Program-made: the position numbers and the translations under genes
The notes under the pieces: model-generated
The model's database searches: none
What the model was told of the DNA's origin: nothing
The model's input: only the letters and a program-made list of their open reading frames with translations
DNA from: CAYFQV01 sp964413635
Lineage (GTDB): Bacteria; Spirochaetota; Spirochaetia; DSM-27196; PWMO01
Length of the DNA: 46,262 nt
Direction: 5' to 3'
Assembly (NCBI GenBank): GCA_964413635.1
Contig: CAYPTH010000013.1
Coordinates: forward strand, 1-46,262
Shown: positions 1-7,682 of the stretch, one piece after another
How positions within the stretch are numbered: the first letter of the stretch is position 1
Layout: each line of letters starts with the position of its first letter

Positions 1-17
1 ACAAAGGGAAGCTGAAG

Positions 18-34
18 TTGGCACACCGTTTGCT
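18..34 (+). promoter_or_regulatory. sigma-54 (-24/-12) promoter of hsp20
   Basis: TTGGCAC, then five bases, then TTGCT. The GG (20-21) and GC (32-33) dinucleotides are exactly 10 bp apart, and the TGGCAC-N5-TTGCT core has no mismatch to the known RpoN consensus. Transcription would start near 45, leaving a leader of about 36 nt that includes the Shine-Dalgarno site. Any activator sites lie outside the window. Confidence 0.75.
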
Positions 35-80
35 ATTATTTAGGACAGAAAGACAAACCTTTGAAGAAGGAGAGGAACAT

Positions 81-524
81 ATGCGTTACGTAGTACGAAA
101 TACCGGCCAGGATGTGAATCGACTGATGGATGCAGTCTTCGGCGATACCGAGCGATTGACCGCGCGAAGCCCTGCCGCCGACGTTTGGGAAGAGGACACT
201 CGCTACGTCATGGAGCTAGAGCTTCCCGGCTTGACCCGCGACAGTATTGATGTCCGAGTCGAGGACAACCTGCTCACCGTTGCGTCCAAGAAGATCGAGA
301 ATAGCAACGGGAATGGTCTCACCGAAGAGGAGCACACCGAAGGCGAGAGTCGCAGGTACGCACTCCGAGAGCGTCGACATGGCGACTTCGTGAGAAGCTT
401 CTCGCTGCCCAAGGATGTTGACACCAGCGCCATTGAGGCGAGGGCGCACGACGGGATCCTGACGCTGACCATCGGCAAGGCCGAGCAGGCGCAGCCGCGC
501 AGCATCGAAATCAAGAGCGAGTAA
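81..524 (+). CDS. hsp20: Hsp20/alpha-crystallin small heat shock protein
   Basis: ATP-independent cytoplasmic holdase that binds unfolding proteins until Hsp70-type chaperones refold them. The 147-residue product has a short N-terminal arm, an alpha-crystallin domain from about residue 36 (the VWEEDTRYVMELELPGL region) and the late beta-strand motif ARAHDGILTLTIGK typical of the family. The ATG at 81 is chosen because AAGAAGGAGAGG precedes it at ideal spacing. An in-frame TTG at 18 would sit inside the promoter and is rejected. The gene has its own sigma-54-type promoter (18-34) and terminator (573-601), so it is probably monocistronic. RpoN control of small heat shock genes is known (for example ibpB in E. 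coli), which fits. Family assignment is secure; the control is inferred. Confidence 0.95.
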   Translation: MRYVVRNTGQDVNRLMDAVFGDTERLTARSPAADVWEEDTRYVMELELPGLTRDSIDVRVEDNLLTVASKKIENSNGNGLTEEEHTEGESRRYALRERRHGDFVRSFSLPKDVDTSAIEARAHDGILTLTIGKAEQAQPRSIEIKSE

Positions 525-572
525 GACTCGCAAAGCAGCTTGCATTCCGTTGGGATGCATCGTGGTATCGAG

Positions 573-601
573 GGTCGGTCCAGAAAGGCCGGCCTTTTTT
601 T
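573..601 (+). terminator. rho-independent terminator of hsp20
   Basis: GGTCGGTC (573-580) pairs with GGCCGGCC (587-594), 8 bp with two G-T pairs and a 6-nt loop. Seven T residues follow (595-601). It lies 48 bp after the hsp20 stop codon. Confidence 0.85.
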
Positions 602-628
602 GTCAGCGCCGACGTAAGCGGTTACAAT
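600..628 (+). promoter_or_regulatory. sigma-70-type promoter, leaderless type
   Basis: TTGTCA (600-605), 17-bp spacer, TACAAT (623-628), each one base from consensus. The -10 ends 8 nt before the ATG at 637, so transcription should begin at or 1-2 nt before the start codon. The -35 overlaps the T-tract of the hsp20 terminator. Confidence 0.7.
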
Positions 629-636
629 GACAGGAT

Positions 637-1128
637 ATGATGCAGCTTCCACTCATATATGCGCTATTGCTTGCCCTCGAAATCATTGCCCCGACCTCGC
701 AGGATGACGCACGCATCCGGATGGACGTCATCTCCGGAGGAATTGTGGAACACGAGCTCGAGATTCGAGACGAGGGTGATGTGTGGACGGTCGACCGCGT
801 CGGCGGCACGGATTTTGAGGAACGGACACTCCTCTTCGAGCTCGAGCGGTCGGACCGCTACGGTCACATCTACACAGTCTTCTTCCCCGACCGCGCTCCC
901 GCCGTCATGAACCTCGCTGCGGTTGCGGAGCAATCGCTTGCTCCTTCCCCCGGGGAGCGTCGCGAAATCCAGGTTTCGCCCAATCCGCCGGCAATGGGCG
1001 CCCCGGACTCCGGTGGAGGCGGCGTGACAAACTCGGCTTCGGGCGCCACGTGGACCATCCTGCAGCGATCGGACGGCATCTATCTGCAAGCCCCGTCTAT
1101 TGAAGCGGTGATAGTTGTGCGTCGCTAG
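637..1128 (+). CDS. Small secreted or periplasmic protein of unknown function
   Basis: I do not recognise this 163-residue protein. It begins with a hydrophobic segment (LPLIYALLLALEIIA) that looks like a signal peptide, cleaved perhaps before residue 22, with no lipobox cysteine. The rest is predicted beta-rich, with a Gly-Pro-Ser-rich stretch at about 108-135 that is probably a flexible linker. A weak AGGAT lies directly against the ATG; the good promoter just upstream suggests a leaderless message. It is flanked by the hsp20 terminator and the dehydrogenase promoter, so it is likely transcribed alone. The frame and signal peptide are visible; no function can be given. Confidence 0.65.
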   Translation: MMQLPLIYALLLALEIIAPTSQDDARIRMDVISGGIVEHELEIRDEGDVWTVDRVGGTDFEERTLLFELERSDRYGHIYTVFFPDRAPAVMNLAAVAEQSLAPSPGERREIQVSPNPPAMGAPDSGGGGVTNSASGATWTILQRSDGIYLQAPSIEAVIVVRR

Positions 1129-1155
1129 GCGGAGCGTCGTTGCGCCGGCGGCCAT

Positions 1156-1185
1156 TTGAACCTCTCCGCCCAAACGGGATATCAT
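1156..1185 (+). promoter_or_regulatory. Promoter of the SorE-like dehydrogenase gene
   Basis: TTGAAC (1156-1161), 18-bp spacer, TATCAT (1180-1185). Transcription would start near 1192, giving a leader of about 34 nt that contains AAGAGGAG before the ATG at 1226. Confidence 0.5.
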
Positions 1186-1225
1186 GTCGTCAATCACCAA
1201 TCAGGGAACAATAAGAGGAGCACGG

Positions 1226-2488
1226 ATGACAACCAAAGCGGTTCGCATGTACGGCAAGAAGGATCTTCGACTGGAAGAGTTTGAGTTGCCGGTCCTCAAA
1301 GATGGCGAGATTCTCGCCCATATCATCTCGGACAGCCTTTGCATGTCTTCCTACAAGGCGGCCGTCCAGGGGAGTGAGCACAAGCGCGTTCCGAGCAACA
1401 TCGACACAAATCCAGTTATTGTCGGTCACGAGATATGCGGCGAGCTGGTTGAGGTCGGAGCCAAGTGGCAGGACAAGTTCAAGGCCGGTCAACGCTTCTC
1501 CATCCAGCCCGCTCTCAACTACAAGGGCACTCTGGATGCCCCCGGCTACTCCTACCAGTACATCGGCGGCGACGCGACCTACGTAATCATTCCCGAAGAA
1601 GTCATGACCCAAGACTGTCTGTTGTCCTATGAGGGCGAGGCCTTCTTTTTTGGCTCTCTTTCCGAGCCGATGTCGACGATCATTGGGGCGCACAACGCCC
1701 AGTACCACATGGAGCAGGGCACCTACGTCCACGAGATGGGGATTCGCGACGGCGGCACAATGGCAATTCTCGCAGGAGCGGGTCCCATGGGTCTCGGCCA
1801 CATTGACTACACGATTCACGGTCCCCGCAAGCCACGCCGCCTCGTTGTGACGGATATTGACCAGGCGCGCCTCGATCGAGCGGCGGGAATCTACACGGTG
1901 GAGGATGCCGAGGCGAACGGCGTGGAGCTGACCTACGTCAACACGAAGGACCTCGACGATCCGGCCCAGACCTTGAAGGACCTCAACGACGGTCTCGGAT
2001 ATGACGATGTCTTTGTCCTCGCCCCCGTTGCACCGGTCGTCGAGCAGGGCGACGCCATACTCGGCAAGGATGGTTGTCTCAACTTCTTCGCCGGTCCGAC
2101 GGACACGAGTTTTTCCGCGAAGCTGAACTTCTACGACGTCCATTACGCCGCCCACCACGTGGTTGGAACGAGCGGTGGAAACACCGACGACATGCGCGAC
2201 GCCCTCGATCTCATGGGGCGTGGAGTGGTGAACCCAACCGCCATGATCACGCATGTCGGGGGCTTGGACGCGGTCGTGCCGACCACGCTGAGTCTGCCCA
2301 AGATCCCGGGCGGGAAGAAGCTCATGTACACGAACATCAAGATGGAGCTCACCGCCATTGAGGATTTCGAGGAGAAGGGGAAGAATGATCCCCTCTTCGC
2401 GGCCCTCGCCGAAATCACGGGGCGGAACAACGGTCTGTGGAACGCCGAGGCGGAGAAGTACCTCTTAGAGCACGCCGAAACGGTATGA
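1226..2488 (+). CDS. Zinc-type alcohol dehydrogenase, L-sorbose-1-phosphate reductase (SorE)-like
   Basis: Medium-chain NAD(P)-dependent dehydrogenase that would interconvert a polyol or sugar phosphate and the ketose. The 420-residue product shows the GHE motif (VIVGHEICGELVEVG) of the GroES-like catalytic domain, the first zinc-ligand region as SDSLCMSSYKA, and a Rossmann motif GAGPMGLGHIDY. Length and the large insert between domains match the SorE branch rather than ordinary 340-residue ADHs. The ATG at 1226 is preceded by AAGAGGAG; an ATG at 1184 would lie on the -10 element. No sugar transporter or phosphotransferase gene adjoins it, so the true substrate is unknown. The superfamily is certain; the SorE label rests on resemblance only. 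Confidence 0.85.
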   Translation: MTTKAVRMYGKKDLRLEEFELPVLKDGEILAHIISDSLCMSSYKAAVQGSEHKRVPSNIDTNPVIVGHEICGELVEVGAKWQDKFKAGQRFSIQPALNYKGTLDAPGYSYQYIGGDATYVIIPEEVMTQDCLLSYEGEAFFFGSLSEPMSTIIGAHNAQYHMEQGTYVHEMGIRDGGTMAILAGAGPMGLGHIDYTIHGPRKPRRLVVTDIDQARLDRAAGIYTVEDAEANGVELTYVNTKDLDDPAQTLKDLNDGLGYDDVFVLAPVAPVVEQGDAILGKDGCLNFFAGPTDTSFSAKLNFYDVHYAAHHVVGTSGGNTDDMRDALDLMGRGVVNPTAMITHVGGLDAVVPTTLSLPKIPGGKKLMYTNIKMELTAIEDFEEKGKNDPLFAALAEITGRNNGLWNAEAEKYLLEHAETV

Positions 2489-2574
2489 GCGATTCGCGAG
2501 AGTGTCGATTGGCGAATCCTGCACACCGCGCCGCGGCCGTGGCGATTGTCGGGAGCTTCGTCTAAGGAGATGCG

Positions 2575-3849
2575 GTGAATCGTATTGCCGTGATTTCCAG
2601 TGAAGAGCGTGTCAACGAGCTGGTTGGCGACGCCTGTGCGCCGTTCGAGGCAGAGTTCACTACGGTCTTCCTGACCACGGACGAAGAGATCGCCCAGCAC
2701 CTGAACTACGAGCTTCCGGAAATCAGTGTCCTGAACTGCAGCGATCCGGCGCTCGACATCCGCTCCGTCGTCCATACGCTCCGGTCCGACCCGTGGTTGC
2801 ACTACGGCGGGTTCATTCTCGTGTATGATCCCGAGCGCGTCAGTATACGCTCTCATCCCCTCGGCGATCTGAACGTCGTGTCGACAATGGAGACGCACCG
2901 GATTGCCCAGTACTTTCCACGGCTTCTGCGCATTCTCTCCGTGAATCAGAACATCCTGTTTCAGCGCGACATCCACGCTCTGCTCCGGCAGAATCTCTCC
3001 GGCGTCTTCGTCCTGGACAACGACCCCTTCGATCTCGCGACGTACGCCAATCTCCTGTCGAACTTCCTCTTTAACGCCGGCCTCATCTCCGCCGATCAGC
3101 GGGAGGGCTTTCATATCGCTCTCATGGAACTCCTGGTGAATGCTATCGAGCACGGCAATTGCCGCATTAGCCACGAGGAGAAGAGTGCGTATCTCGAGAC
3201 CGGTGGTGACTCCATGGACCTCATCCGGGAGAAGAACGCCGACCCTGAGCTGTGGGCGCGGAAAGTCTACCTCTCCTACCGTATCCGGCCGCAGGCGTCG
3301 CGCTTCACAATTCGTGATCAGGGCGAGGGCTTCGACTGGCGATCCTACCGCGCCCCGTCGGGGGAGAGCGGCGCTCTGAAACCTCACGGTCGCGGCATAG
3401 CGATGGCGGAACACTACCTGCAGAACCTCGAGTATAATGAATCCGGCAACGAGGTCTCCGTGGAGGTGTCGCACCTCGGGGAGGAGTCGCACATCGTTCC
3501 GGAGGCCTTCGCCGGTCAGCAAGAGGTCGATTTTGCCGAAGGGGAGACGGTTTTCACCGTCGGCGAACAGTCGAGTCAGCTCTATTACATAGTCTCAGGC
3601 GCATTCAACGTCATTGTGAACGGAGGAGTGGTATCTCAGCTCACTTCGAAAGACATATTTGTGGGGGAAATGTCCTTCCTCTTGAACAATAGGCGATCCG
3701 CGACGGTGGTCTGCGCCGAGGCGGGAAGTCTCATTCAGATTTCCAAGGAGGAGTTCGTGGATGCAATCAAGACGCATCCACATTATGGACTCTTTCTCGC
3801 CAGGCTTCTGGCTCGCCGACTCCAGCAGGTCCACGCGGCCTACGGTTGA
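2575..3849 (+). CDS. RsbW-like serine kinase/ATPase with C-terminal cyclic nucleotide-binding domain
   Basis: This 424-residue cytoplasmic signalling protein has three parts. Residues 1-145 resemble a degenerate response-regulator-like domain with no clear phosphoacceptor. Residues 155-300 form a GHKL ATPase of the anti-sigma-factor kinase type: N-box MELLVNAIEHG (184-194), G1 DQGEGF (248-253), G2 HGRGIAMAE (271-279). Residues 315-424 are a CRP-type cNMP domain whose phosphate-binding cassette GEMSFLLNNRRSATV (364-378) keeps the key Gly-Glu and Arg, so cAMP or cGMP binding is plausible. GTG start at 2575 follows TAAGGAGA. An adenylate cyclase gene lies 11.5 kb downstream (15402-16907). I infer that a cyclic nucleotide tunes kinase activity on an anti-sigma antagonist; no partner gene is adjacent. 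Confidence 0.85.
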   Translation: MNRIAVISSEERVNELVGDACAPFEAEFTTVFLTTDEEIAQHLNYELPEISVLNCSDPALDIRSVVHTLRSDPWLHYGGFILVYDPERVSIRSHPLGDLNVVSTMETHRIAQYFPRLLRILSVNQNILFQRDIHALLRQNLSGVFVLDNDPFDLATYANLLSNFLFNAGLISADQREGFHIALMELLVNAIEHGNCRISHEEKSAYLETGGDSMDLIREKNADPELWARKVYLSYRIRPQASRFTIRDQGEGFDWRSYRAPSGESGALKPHGRGIAMAEHYLQNLEYNESGNEVSVEVSHLGEESHIVPEAFAGQQEVDFAEGETVFTVGEQSSQLYYIVSGAFNVIVNGGVVSQLTSKDIFVGEMSFLLNNRRSATVVCAEAGSLIQISKEEFVDAIKTHPHYGLFLARLLARRLQQVHAAYG

Positions 3850-3869
3850 GCTCGGCAGGACCGGGGCCG

Positions 3870-4355
3870 TCATTCATCCGGTTCGAGGTGCTTCTTCAAG
3901 GAGAAACGCGTCTCGGGAGCGATGCTTGCCCAGGAGGAGAGATCCGACTCGAGGACGGCGAGATTGCCGGTCTTCATGCGGCGATCCTTCCCGGTGGCGT
4001 GGTCAATGAACTCCTCCGCGCCCGGATTGTGGCCCACCAGCATGACGCGCTGCGCCGTATCCGGAAGGTCTTGGATAATGGAGAGATAGGTCCGCGGCGT
4101 TGCCTCATAGAGTCGCTCGTCATCGGTGATCTCCGTCCGGAGGCCCGCCGCCTCGGCGGTACGGCGCGCGGTCTCTCGCGCGCGAAGAGCCGGCGAGGTT
4201 ACAATGAGGTCGGGCTCGAGGCCGTGCTCTTTGAGGAGCTCTCCAATGGACTCGCACTGACGCTGACCTCGCGGCAGTAACCGACGCTGGCGGTCGGAAA
4301 CATCACCGTCGGATTTCTCCGTTTTGGCGTGTCTATATACCAGGATCTGGCGCAT
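3870..4355 (-). CDS. sixA: SixA-like phosphohistidine phosphatase (histidine phosphatase superfamily)
   Basis: Removes phosphate from histidine on HPt-type or PTS proteins in the SixA family. The 161-residue product starts with the catalytic RHA motif (Arg8-His9 in MRQILVYRHAKTEKSD), has SPALRARETA (second arginine region), an acidic YEATP segment and the second histidine in MLVGHNPGAEE. Length and the very early RHA match SixA rather than phosphoglycerate mutases. The ATG at 4355 follows GGGAGG; an in-frame ATG at 4373 would put the active site further from the N-terminus. It converges on the cNMP kinase gene with a 20-bp gap and follows the quinone reductase gene on the same strand. Substrate is inferred from the family. 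Confidence 0.85.
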   Translation of the reverse strand: MRQILVYRHAKTEKSDGDVSDRQRRLLPRGQRQCESIGELLKEHGLEPDLIVTSPALRARETARRTAEAAGLRTEITDDERLYEATPRTYLSIIQDLPDTAQRVMLVGHNPGAEEFIDHATGKDRRMKTGNLAVLESDLSSWASIAPETRFSLKKHLEPDE

Positions 4356-4434
4356 CTCGCCTCCCGCGACCATTATAGCCGACAGCGTGTCGATGCGCCA
4401 AACACATTGTGCCTCGACCGAGGACGGCTATCCG

Positions 4435-5049
4435 TCATGGAAGACGGTCCGGTAGCTCGTACAAGCGCCGCGCTTCCTTGCCTGCACGCTCGAGGAAGTC
4501 CCTCCGCTGTCGGTGTGTGCTGTCGCGCAGGTTCGGCATGACCAGGATCTGGTCCTCCATGACGCCGCAGAACTCGAAGATCTTGCGGCGCCACAGGTGA
4601 ATTGGCGTCTCCATTTCGAAGGCGCTCGCCTCACTTGTAATGATGACCAAGGCGCGGTGATTCGTTAGGAGCGGTATCTTCTCTTTTGCGATGAACTCCT
4701 CACCCTCGTATTCGTAGGCGACGCCTGGCCGGAAGACGCGGTCGACCCAGCCCTTGAGGATGGCCGGCGGTTGGCCCCACCAGTCGGGGTGTACGAAGAC
4801 CAGCAGTCGCGCAGCGTGGATTTCCTGCGTGAAGGCCTGAACGCTCGGATCAAAGCTGAACTTTCTGCGAAACTCATCGGCGGTCATGACGGGATCGAAT
4901 TCCTCGGCGTAGAGATCGTGGAAGCGTACGGGTGCACCGCTCTGTTCGAGGGCTTCACGCACGTGTCCGGCGAGGGCGTGGTTGAAGCTCCCGGCATTGG
5001 GATGGGCAAGGAGGATCAGGGCTTCGACAGCTTGGCTCATGTCAATCAT
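4435..5049 (-). CDS. Flavodoxin-fold NAD(P)H:quinone oxidoreductase (KefF/MdaB type)
   Basis: FMN- or FAD-dependent two-electron reductase of quinones. The 204-residue product has the flavin phosphate loop LLAHPNAGSFNHALA, then the conserved HPDWWGQPPAILKGWVDRVF block, in which WW-x-PA-LKGW is diagnostic for the family, and TSEASAFEM further on. Several starts are possible (5088, 5049, 5040); 5049 gives the usual short N-terminus. No Shine-Dalgarno is visible at any of them. The gene is divergent from sufT, with 92 bp between start codons. The role (redox protection or potassium-efflux accessory) cannot be decided; no Kef channel gene is present. Confidence 0.85.
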   Translation of the reverse strand: MIDMSQAVEALILLAHPNAGSFNHALAGHVREALEQSGAPVRFHDLYAEEFDPVMTADEFRRKFSFDPSVQAFTQEIHAARLLVFVHPDWWGQPPAILKGWVDRVFRPGVAYEYEGEEFIAKEKIPLLTNHRALVIITSEASAFEMETPIHLWRRKIFEFCGVMEDQILVMPNLRDSTHRQRRDFLERAGKEARRLYELPDRLP

Positions 5050-5087
5050 TTTGCTACATTTAGGCGTGCCGAAAAAAGCCCCGCCCA

Positions 5088-5117
5088 TTGATGGGGAGCG
5101 GTGTTATTGAGTATTTT
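5088..5117 (+). promoter_or_regulatory. Possible promoter of the suf cluster
   Basis: TTGATG (5088-5093), 18-bp spacer, TATTTT (5112-5117), four of six matches in each box. It is placed suitably for a short leader carrying GGAGGGA before the ATG at 5142. No convincing IscR- or Fur-type palindrome is seen. Confidence 0.35.
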
Positions 5118-5141
5118 ACTAAGCAACGGAGGGAGCACGGT

Positions 5142-5444
5142 ATGGTGACAAAGGGTGAATGCCTCGATGCCTTGAAAAAGGTGATAGATCCGGAAATTGG
5201 GATGAACATTGTGGATGTTGGTCTCATCTACCGGGTGGAGCCCGCGGAGGATCACATTGAAGTTGACTTCACCCTTACGACGCCCGGTTGCCCCCTCGGT
5301 GACACAATTACGAACGACATCATACACAACCTGCGCGCAGCGACGGGGATTGATGATATCCGAGCCAATTTGGTCTGGAATCCGCCGTGGAGCGTCGATT
5401 TCATGAGCGAAGAAGCAAAACTCGAGCTCGGTCTGCCCATCTAA
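5142..5444 (+). CDS. sufT: SufT/MIP18-family (DUF59) iron-sulfur maturation protein
   Basis: Small cytoplasmic accessory protein that helps mature Fe-S proteins. The 100-residue product is a complete DUF59 domain: ALKKVIDPEIGMNIVDVGLIY, then the TTPGCPLGD loop with the conserved cysteine, and an ending typical of PaaD/SufT proteins (NPPWSVDFMSEEAKLELGL). ATG at 5142 follows GGAGGGA; the upstream in-frame ATG at 5088 falls in the promoter. It heads the sufT-sufC-sufB-sufD run, 40 bp before sufC, which supports a Suf role over phenylacetate degradation (PaaD). Confidence 0.9.
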   Translation: MVTKGECLDALKKVIDPEIGMNIVDVGLIYRVEPAEDHIEVDFTLTTPGCPLGDTITNDIIHNLRAATGIDDIRANLVWNPPWSVDFMSEEAKLELGLPI

Positions 5445-5484
5445 GCCGACCTCGTGCTGCAATCGCACTGACAAGGAGAATCTC

Positions 5485-6264
5485 ATGCGCATTGTCATTA
5501 CGGACCTCCACGCCTCGATAGAAGGAACGCCGATCCTCAACGGCGTCAATTTGGAGATGAACAGCGGCGAAATTCACGCCCTCATGGGTCCGAATGGATC
5601 CGGCAAGAGCACGCTTACGAATATTGTATTCGGACACCCCTCATACGAGGTGACCGGCGGCAGTATCGAGGTCGACGGCCAGGACCTCTTGGAAATGGAG
5701 ACTGATGAGCGTGCCCAACTCGGCCTATTCATGGCTTTTCAGTATCCGGTTGAGATTCCCGGCGTTACCGTGGGGCGCTTTCTCAAGCGCGCCGCCGAGA
5801 TCCGCGCCGGTGAAGAAGAGCTGAAGGCAAAGGAGTTTATCCGAAACCTCCGCGAGTCCATGGACTTTATGGAAATCGACCAGAAGTTCATCAACCGCTA
5901 CCTCAACGAAGGCTTCTCCGGTGGCGAGAAGAAGCGCATGGAGATCCTCCAGATGATGATGCTGAAACCCAACTTTGCCGTTCTCGACGAGACCGATTCC
6001 GGCCTCGACATAGACGCGCTCAAGGTTGTCGCCAAGGGCGTCAATCACTTGCGCAGTTCGGACTTCGGCGCCCTCATTATTACCCACTATCAGCGCATTC
6101 TGAATCACATTACCCCCGACTACGTCCACATTATGTACCGTGGACGGGTCGTTACATCCGGCGGAAATGATCTGGTCGATGCCCTCGAGGAAAAGGGCTA
6201 CGACTGGGTAAAAAAAGAGTACGGAATACAGGAGGAGAGCAATGAGCGAGCAGCAAACGGTTGA
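5485..6264 (+). CDS. sufC: Fe-S cluster assembly ATPase SufC
   Basis: ABC-type ATPase of the SufBCD scaffold; ATP binding drives rearrangement of SufB-SufD for cluster assembly in the cytoplasm. The 259-residue product has Walker A GPNGSGKST (35-43), the Q-loop, the ABC signature FSGGEKKRMEILQM, and the Walker B/D-loop DETDSGLDIDAL, in which SGLDIDAL is diagnostic of SufC. The ATG at 5485 follows AAGGAG. Its last 23 bp overlap the start of sufB, so translation is probably coupled. No membrane segment is present, as expected. Confidence 0.97.
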   Translation: MRIVITDLHASIEGTPILNGVNLEMNSGEIHALMGPNGSGKSTLTNIVFGHPSYEVTGGSIEVDGQDLLEMETDERAQLGLFMAFQYPVEIPGVTVGRFLKRAAEIRAGEEELKAKEFIRNLRESMDFMEIDQKFINRYLNEGFSGGEKKRMEILQMMMLKPNFAVLDETDSGLDIDALKVVAKGVNHLRSSDFGALIITHYQRILNHITPDYVHIMYRGRVVTSGGNDLVDALEEKGYDWVKKEYGIQEESNERAANG

Positions 6265-7642
6265 TCTCGGCGACTATAAGTTCGGGTTCCACTATACCGA
6301 TAAATCGATATTCAAGACGCGCATGGGTTTGGATGAGTCCGTCGTTTCGGACATCAGCCGCGCCAAGGGTGAGCCCGATTGGATGCACGAGTTTCGCCTG
6401 AGGTCTCTTGCATCCTTTCGGAAGAAGAGCATGCCCAACTGGGGAGCCGACCTCTCCACCTTGGACTTCGACAGTTTCTACTACTACGCCAAGCCCACTG
6501 AGAAGCAGTCCAAAACCTGGGAGGATCTGCCCGAAGAGATTCGACAGACCTACGACCGCATTGGTATGCCCGAGGCGGAGAAGAAGTTCCTCGCCGGAGT
6601 TGGGGCGCAGTACGACTCCGAGGTGGTCTACCACAACATCCAGGAACGGCTCTCCGATAAGGGGGTCATCTTCTCCGACCCGGAGACGGCGGTGCGGGAG
6701 CACCCGGACCTGGTGCGCAAGTACTTCGGTACCATTATTCCGCCCGACGACAACAAGTTTGCCGCTCTGAACAGCGCAGTCTGGTCCGGCGGGAGCTTTG
6801 TCTACGTACCCCCTGGTGTAACGGTTGATATTCCCCTGCAGGCCTACTTCCGCATCAACAGTGAGAACTTCGGCCAGTTCGAGCGGACGCTCATCATTGC
6901 CGACGAGGGTTCTTTCGTCCATTACGTCGAGGGCTGCACCGCACCGATCTACACAACCGACTCCCTCCACTCGGCGGTGGTCGAGATCTTTGCTCTCGAG
7001 GGTGCACGGGTTCGCTACACCACCATCCAGAACTGGTCCGGCGACATCTACAACCTCGTTACCAAGCGCGCCGCGGCGTACAAGAACGCCACCGTGGAAT
7101 GGGTAGACGGCAACATTGGCAGTAAGCGAACCATGAAGTACCCCTCCGTCTGGCTTATGGACGAGGGTGCGCACGGCGAGGTGCTTTCCATCGCCTTCGG
7201 CGGCAAGGGCCAGGAGCAGGATACCGGCGGCAAGATTGTCCACACCGCCAACAACACGAGCTCAGTCATTACCTCCAAGTCCATCAGCAAGGACGGCGGT
7301 ACCGCGAGTTACCGCGGACAGATCCGGGTCGATCCGGGCTTGAACAATGCGCGCAGCCATGTTGTCTGCGACGCTCTGATCCTCGACCCGGAGTCGAAGA
7401 GCAACACCTACCCCTACATGGACATTCAGTCCGATGACGTGACCATTGAGCACGAGGCGAAGGTGAGTAAGATCTCCGAGGAGCAACTCTTCTACCTCAT
7501 GAGTCGGGGCTTGAGCGAGGCGGAGGCCTCCATGATGATCGTGAACGGCTTCCTCGAGCCCTTGGTCAAACAGCTGCCCATGGAATACGCCGTGGAGCTG
7601 AACCGCCTCATTGAGCTCGAGATGGAAGGCTCCGTCGGCTGA
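6242..7642 (+). CDS. sufB: Fe-S cluster assembly scaffold SufB
   Basis: Core scaffold of the SufBC2D complex, which receives sulfur and iron and builds the cluster. The 466-residue product has the usual SufB length, the N-terminal helix region (RMGLDESVVSDISRAKGEP), the parallel beta-helix with VPPGVTVDIPLQAYFRIN and FVHYVEGCTAPIYT, and the C-terminal SHVVCDALILDPESKSNTYP block with the conserved cysteine. The start is preceded by GGAGGAGAGCA inside sufC. Neither a SufS desulfurase nor a SufE/SufU sulfur shuttle lies in the window, so sulfur supply must come from elsewhere. Confidence 0.97.
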   Translation: MSEQQTVDLGDYKFGFHYTDKSIFKTRMGLDESVVSDISRAKGEPDWMHEFRLRSLASFRKKSMPNWGADLSTLDFDSFYYYAKPTEKQSKTWEDLPEEIRQTYDRIGMPEAEKKFLAGVGAQYDSEVVYHNIQERLSDKGVIFSDPETAVREHPDLVRKYFGTIIPPDDNKFAALNSAVWSGGSFVYVPPGVTVDIPLQAYFRINSENFGQFERTLIIADEGSFVHYVEGCTAPIYTTDSLHSAVVEIFALEGARVRYTTIQNWSGDIYNLVTKRAAAYKNATVEWVDGNIGSKRTMKYPSVWLMDEGAHGEVLSIAFGGKGQEQDTGGKIVHTANNTSSVITSKSISKDGGTASYRGQIRVDPGLNNARSHVVCDALILDPESKSNTYPYMDIQSDDVTIEHEAKVSKISEEQLFYLMSRGLSEAEASMMIVNGFLEPLVKQLPMEYAVELNRLIELEMEGSVG

Positions 7643-7649
7643 TAATTGC

Positions 7650-7671
7650 GCCCCCGCCTTCGGGCGGGGGC
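7650..7671 (+). other. Intercistronic cUUCGg hairpin between sufB and sufD
   Basis: Perfect 9-bp GC stem (7650-7658 with 7663-7671) closed by a C(TTCG)G tetraloop, the most stable RNA tetraloop class. No T-tract follows, so it is not a normal terminator. It sits 8 bp after the sufB stop and 12 bp before the sufD start. It may block 3' exonucleases or lower sufD translation relative to sufB. Confidence 0.8.
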
Positions 7672-7682
7672 AAATCGAGAAT

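Noticed and set aside
1190..2254. Long minus-strand open frame opposite the SorE-like dehydrogenase
   Set aside because: It mirrors codon bias of the real gene, has no family motif and no ribosome-binding site.
2143..3522. 459-codon minus-strand frame spanning two plus-strand genes
   Set aside because: It crosses the ends of two well-supported genes, has no recognisable domain and is a GC-rich shadow frame.
7650..7671. Hairpin after sufB as a terminator
   Set aside because: No T-tract follows on either strand, and sufD is the expected next gene in the operon.
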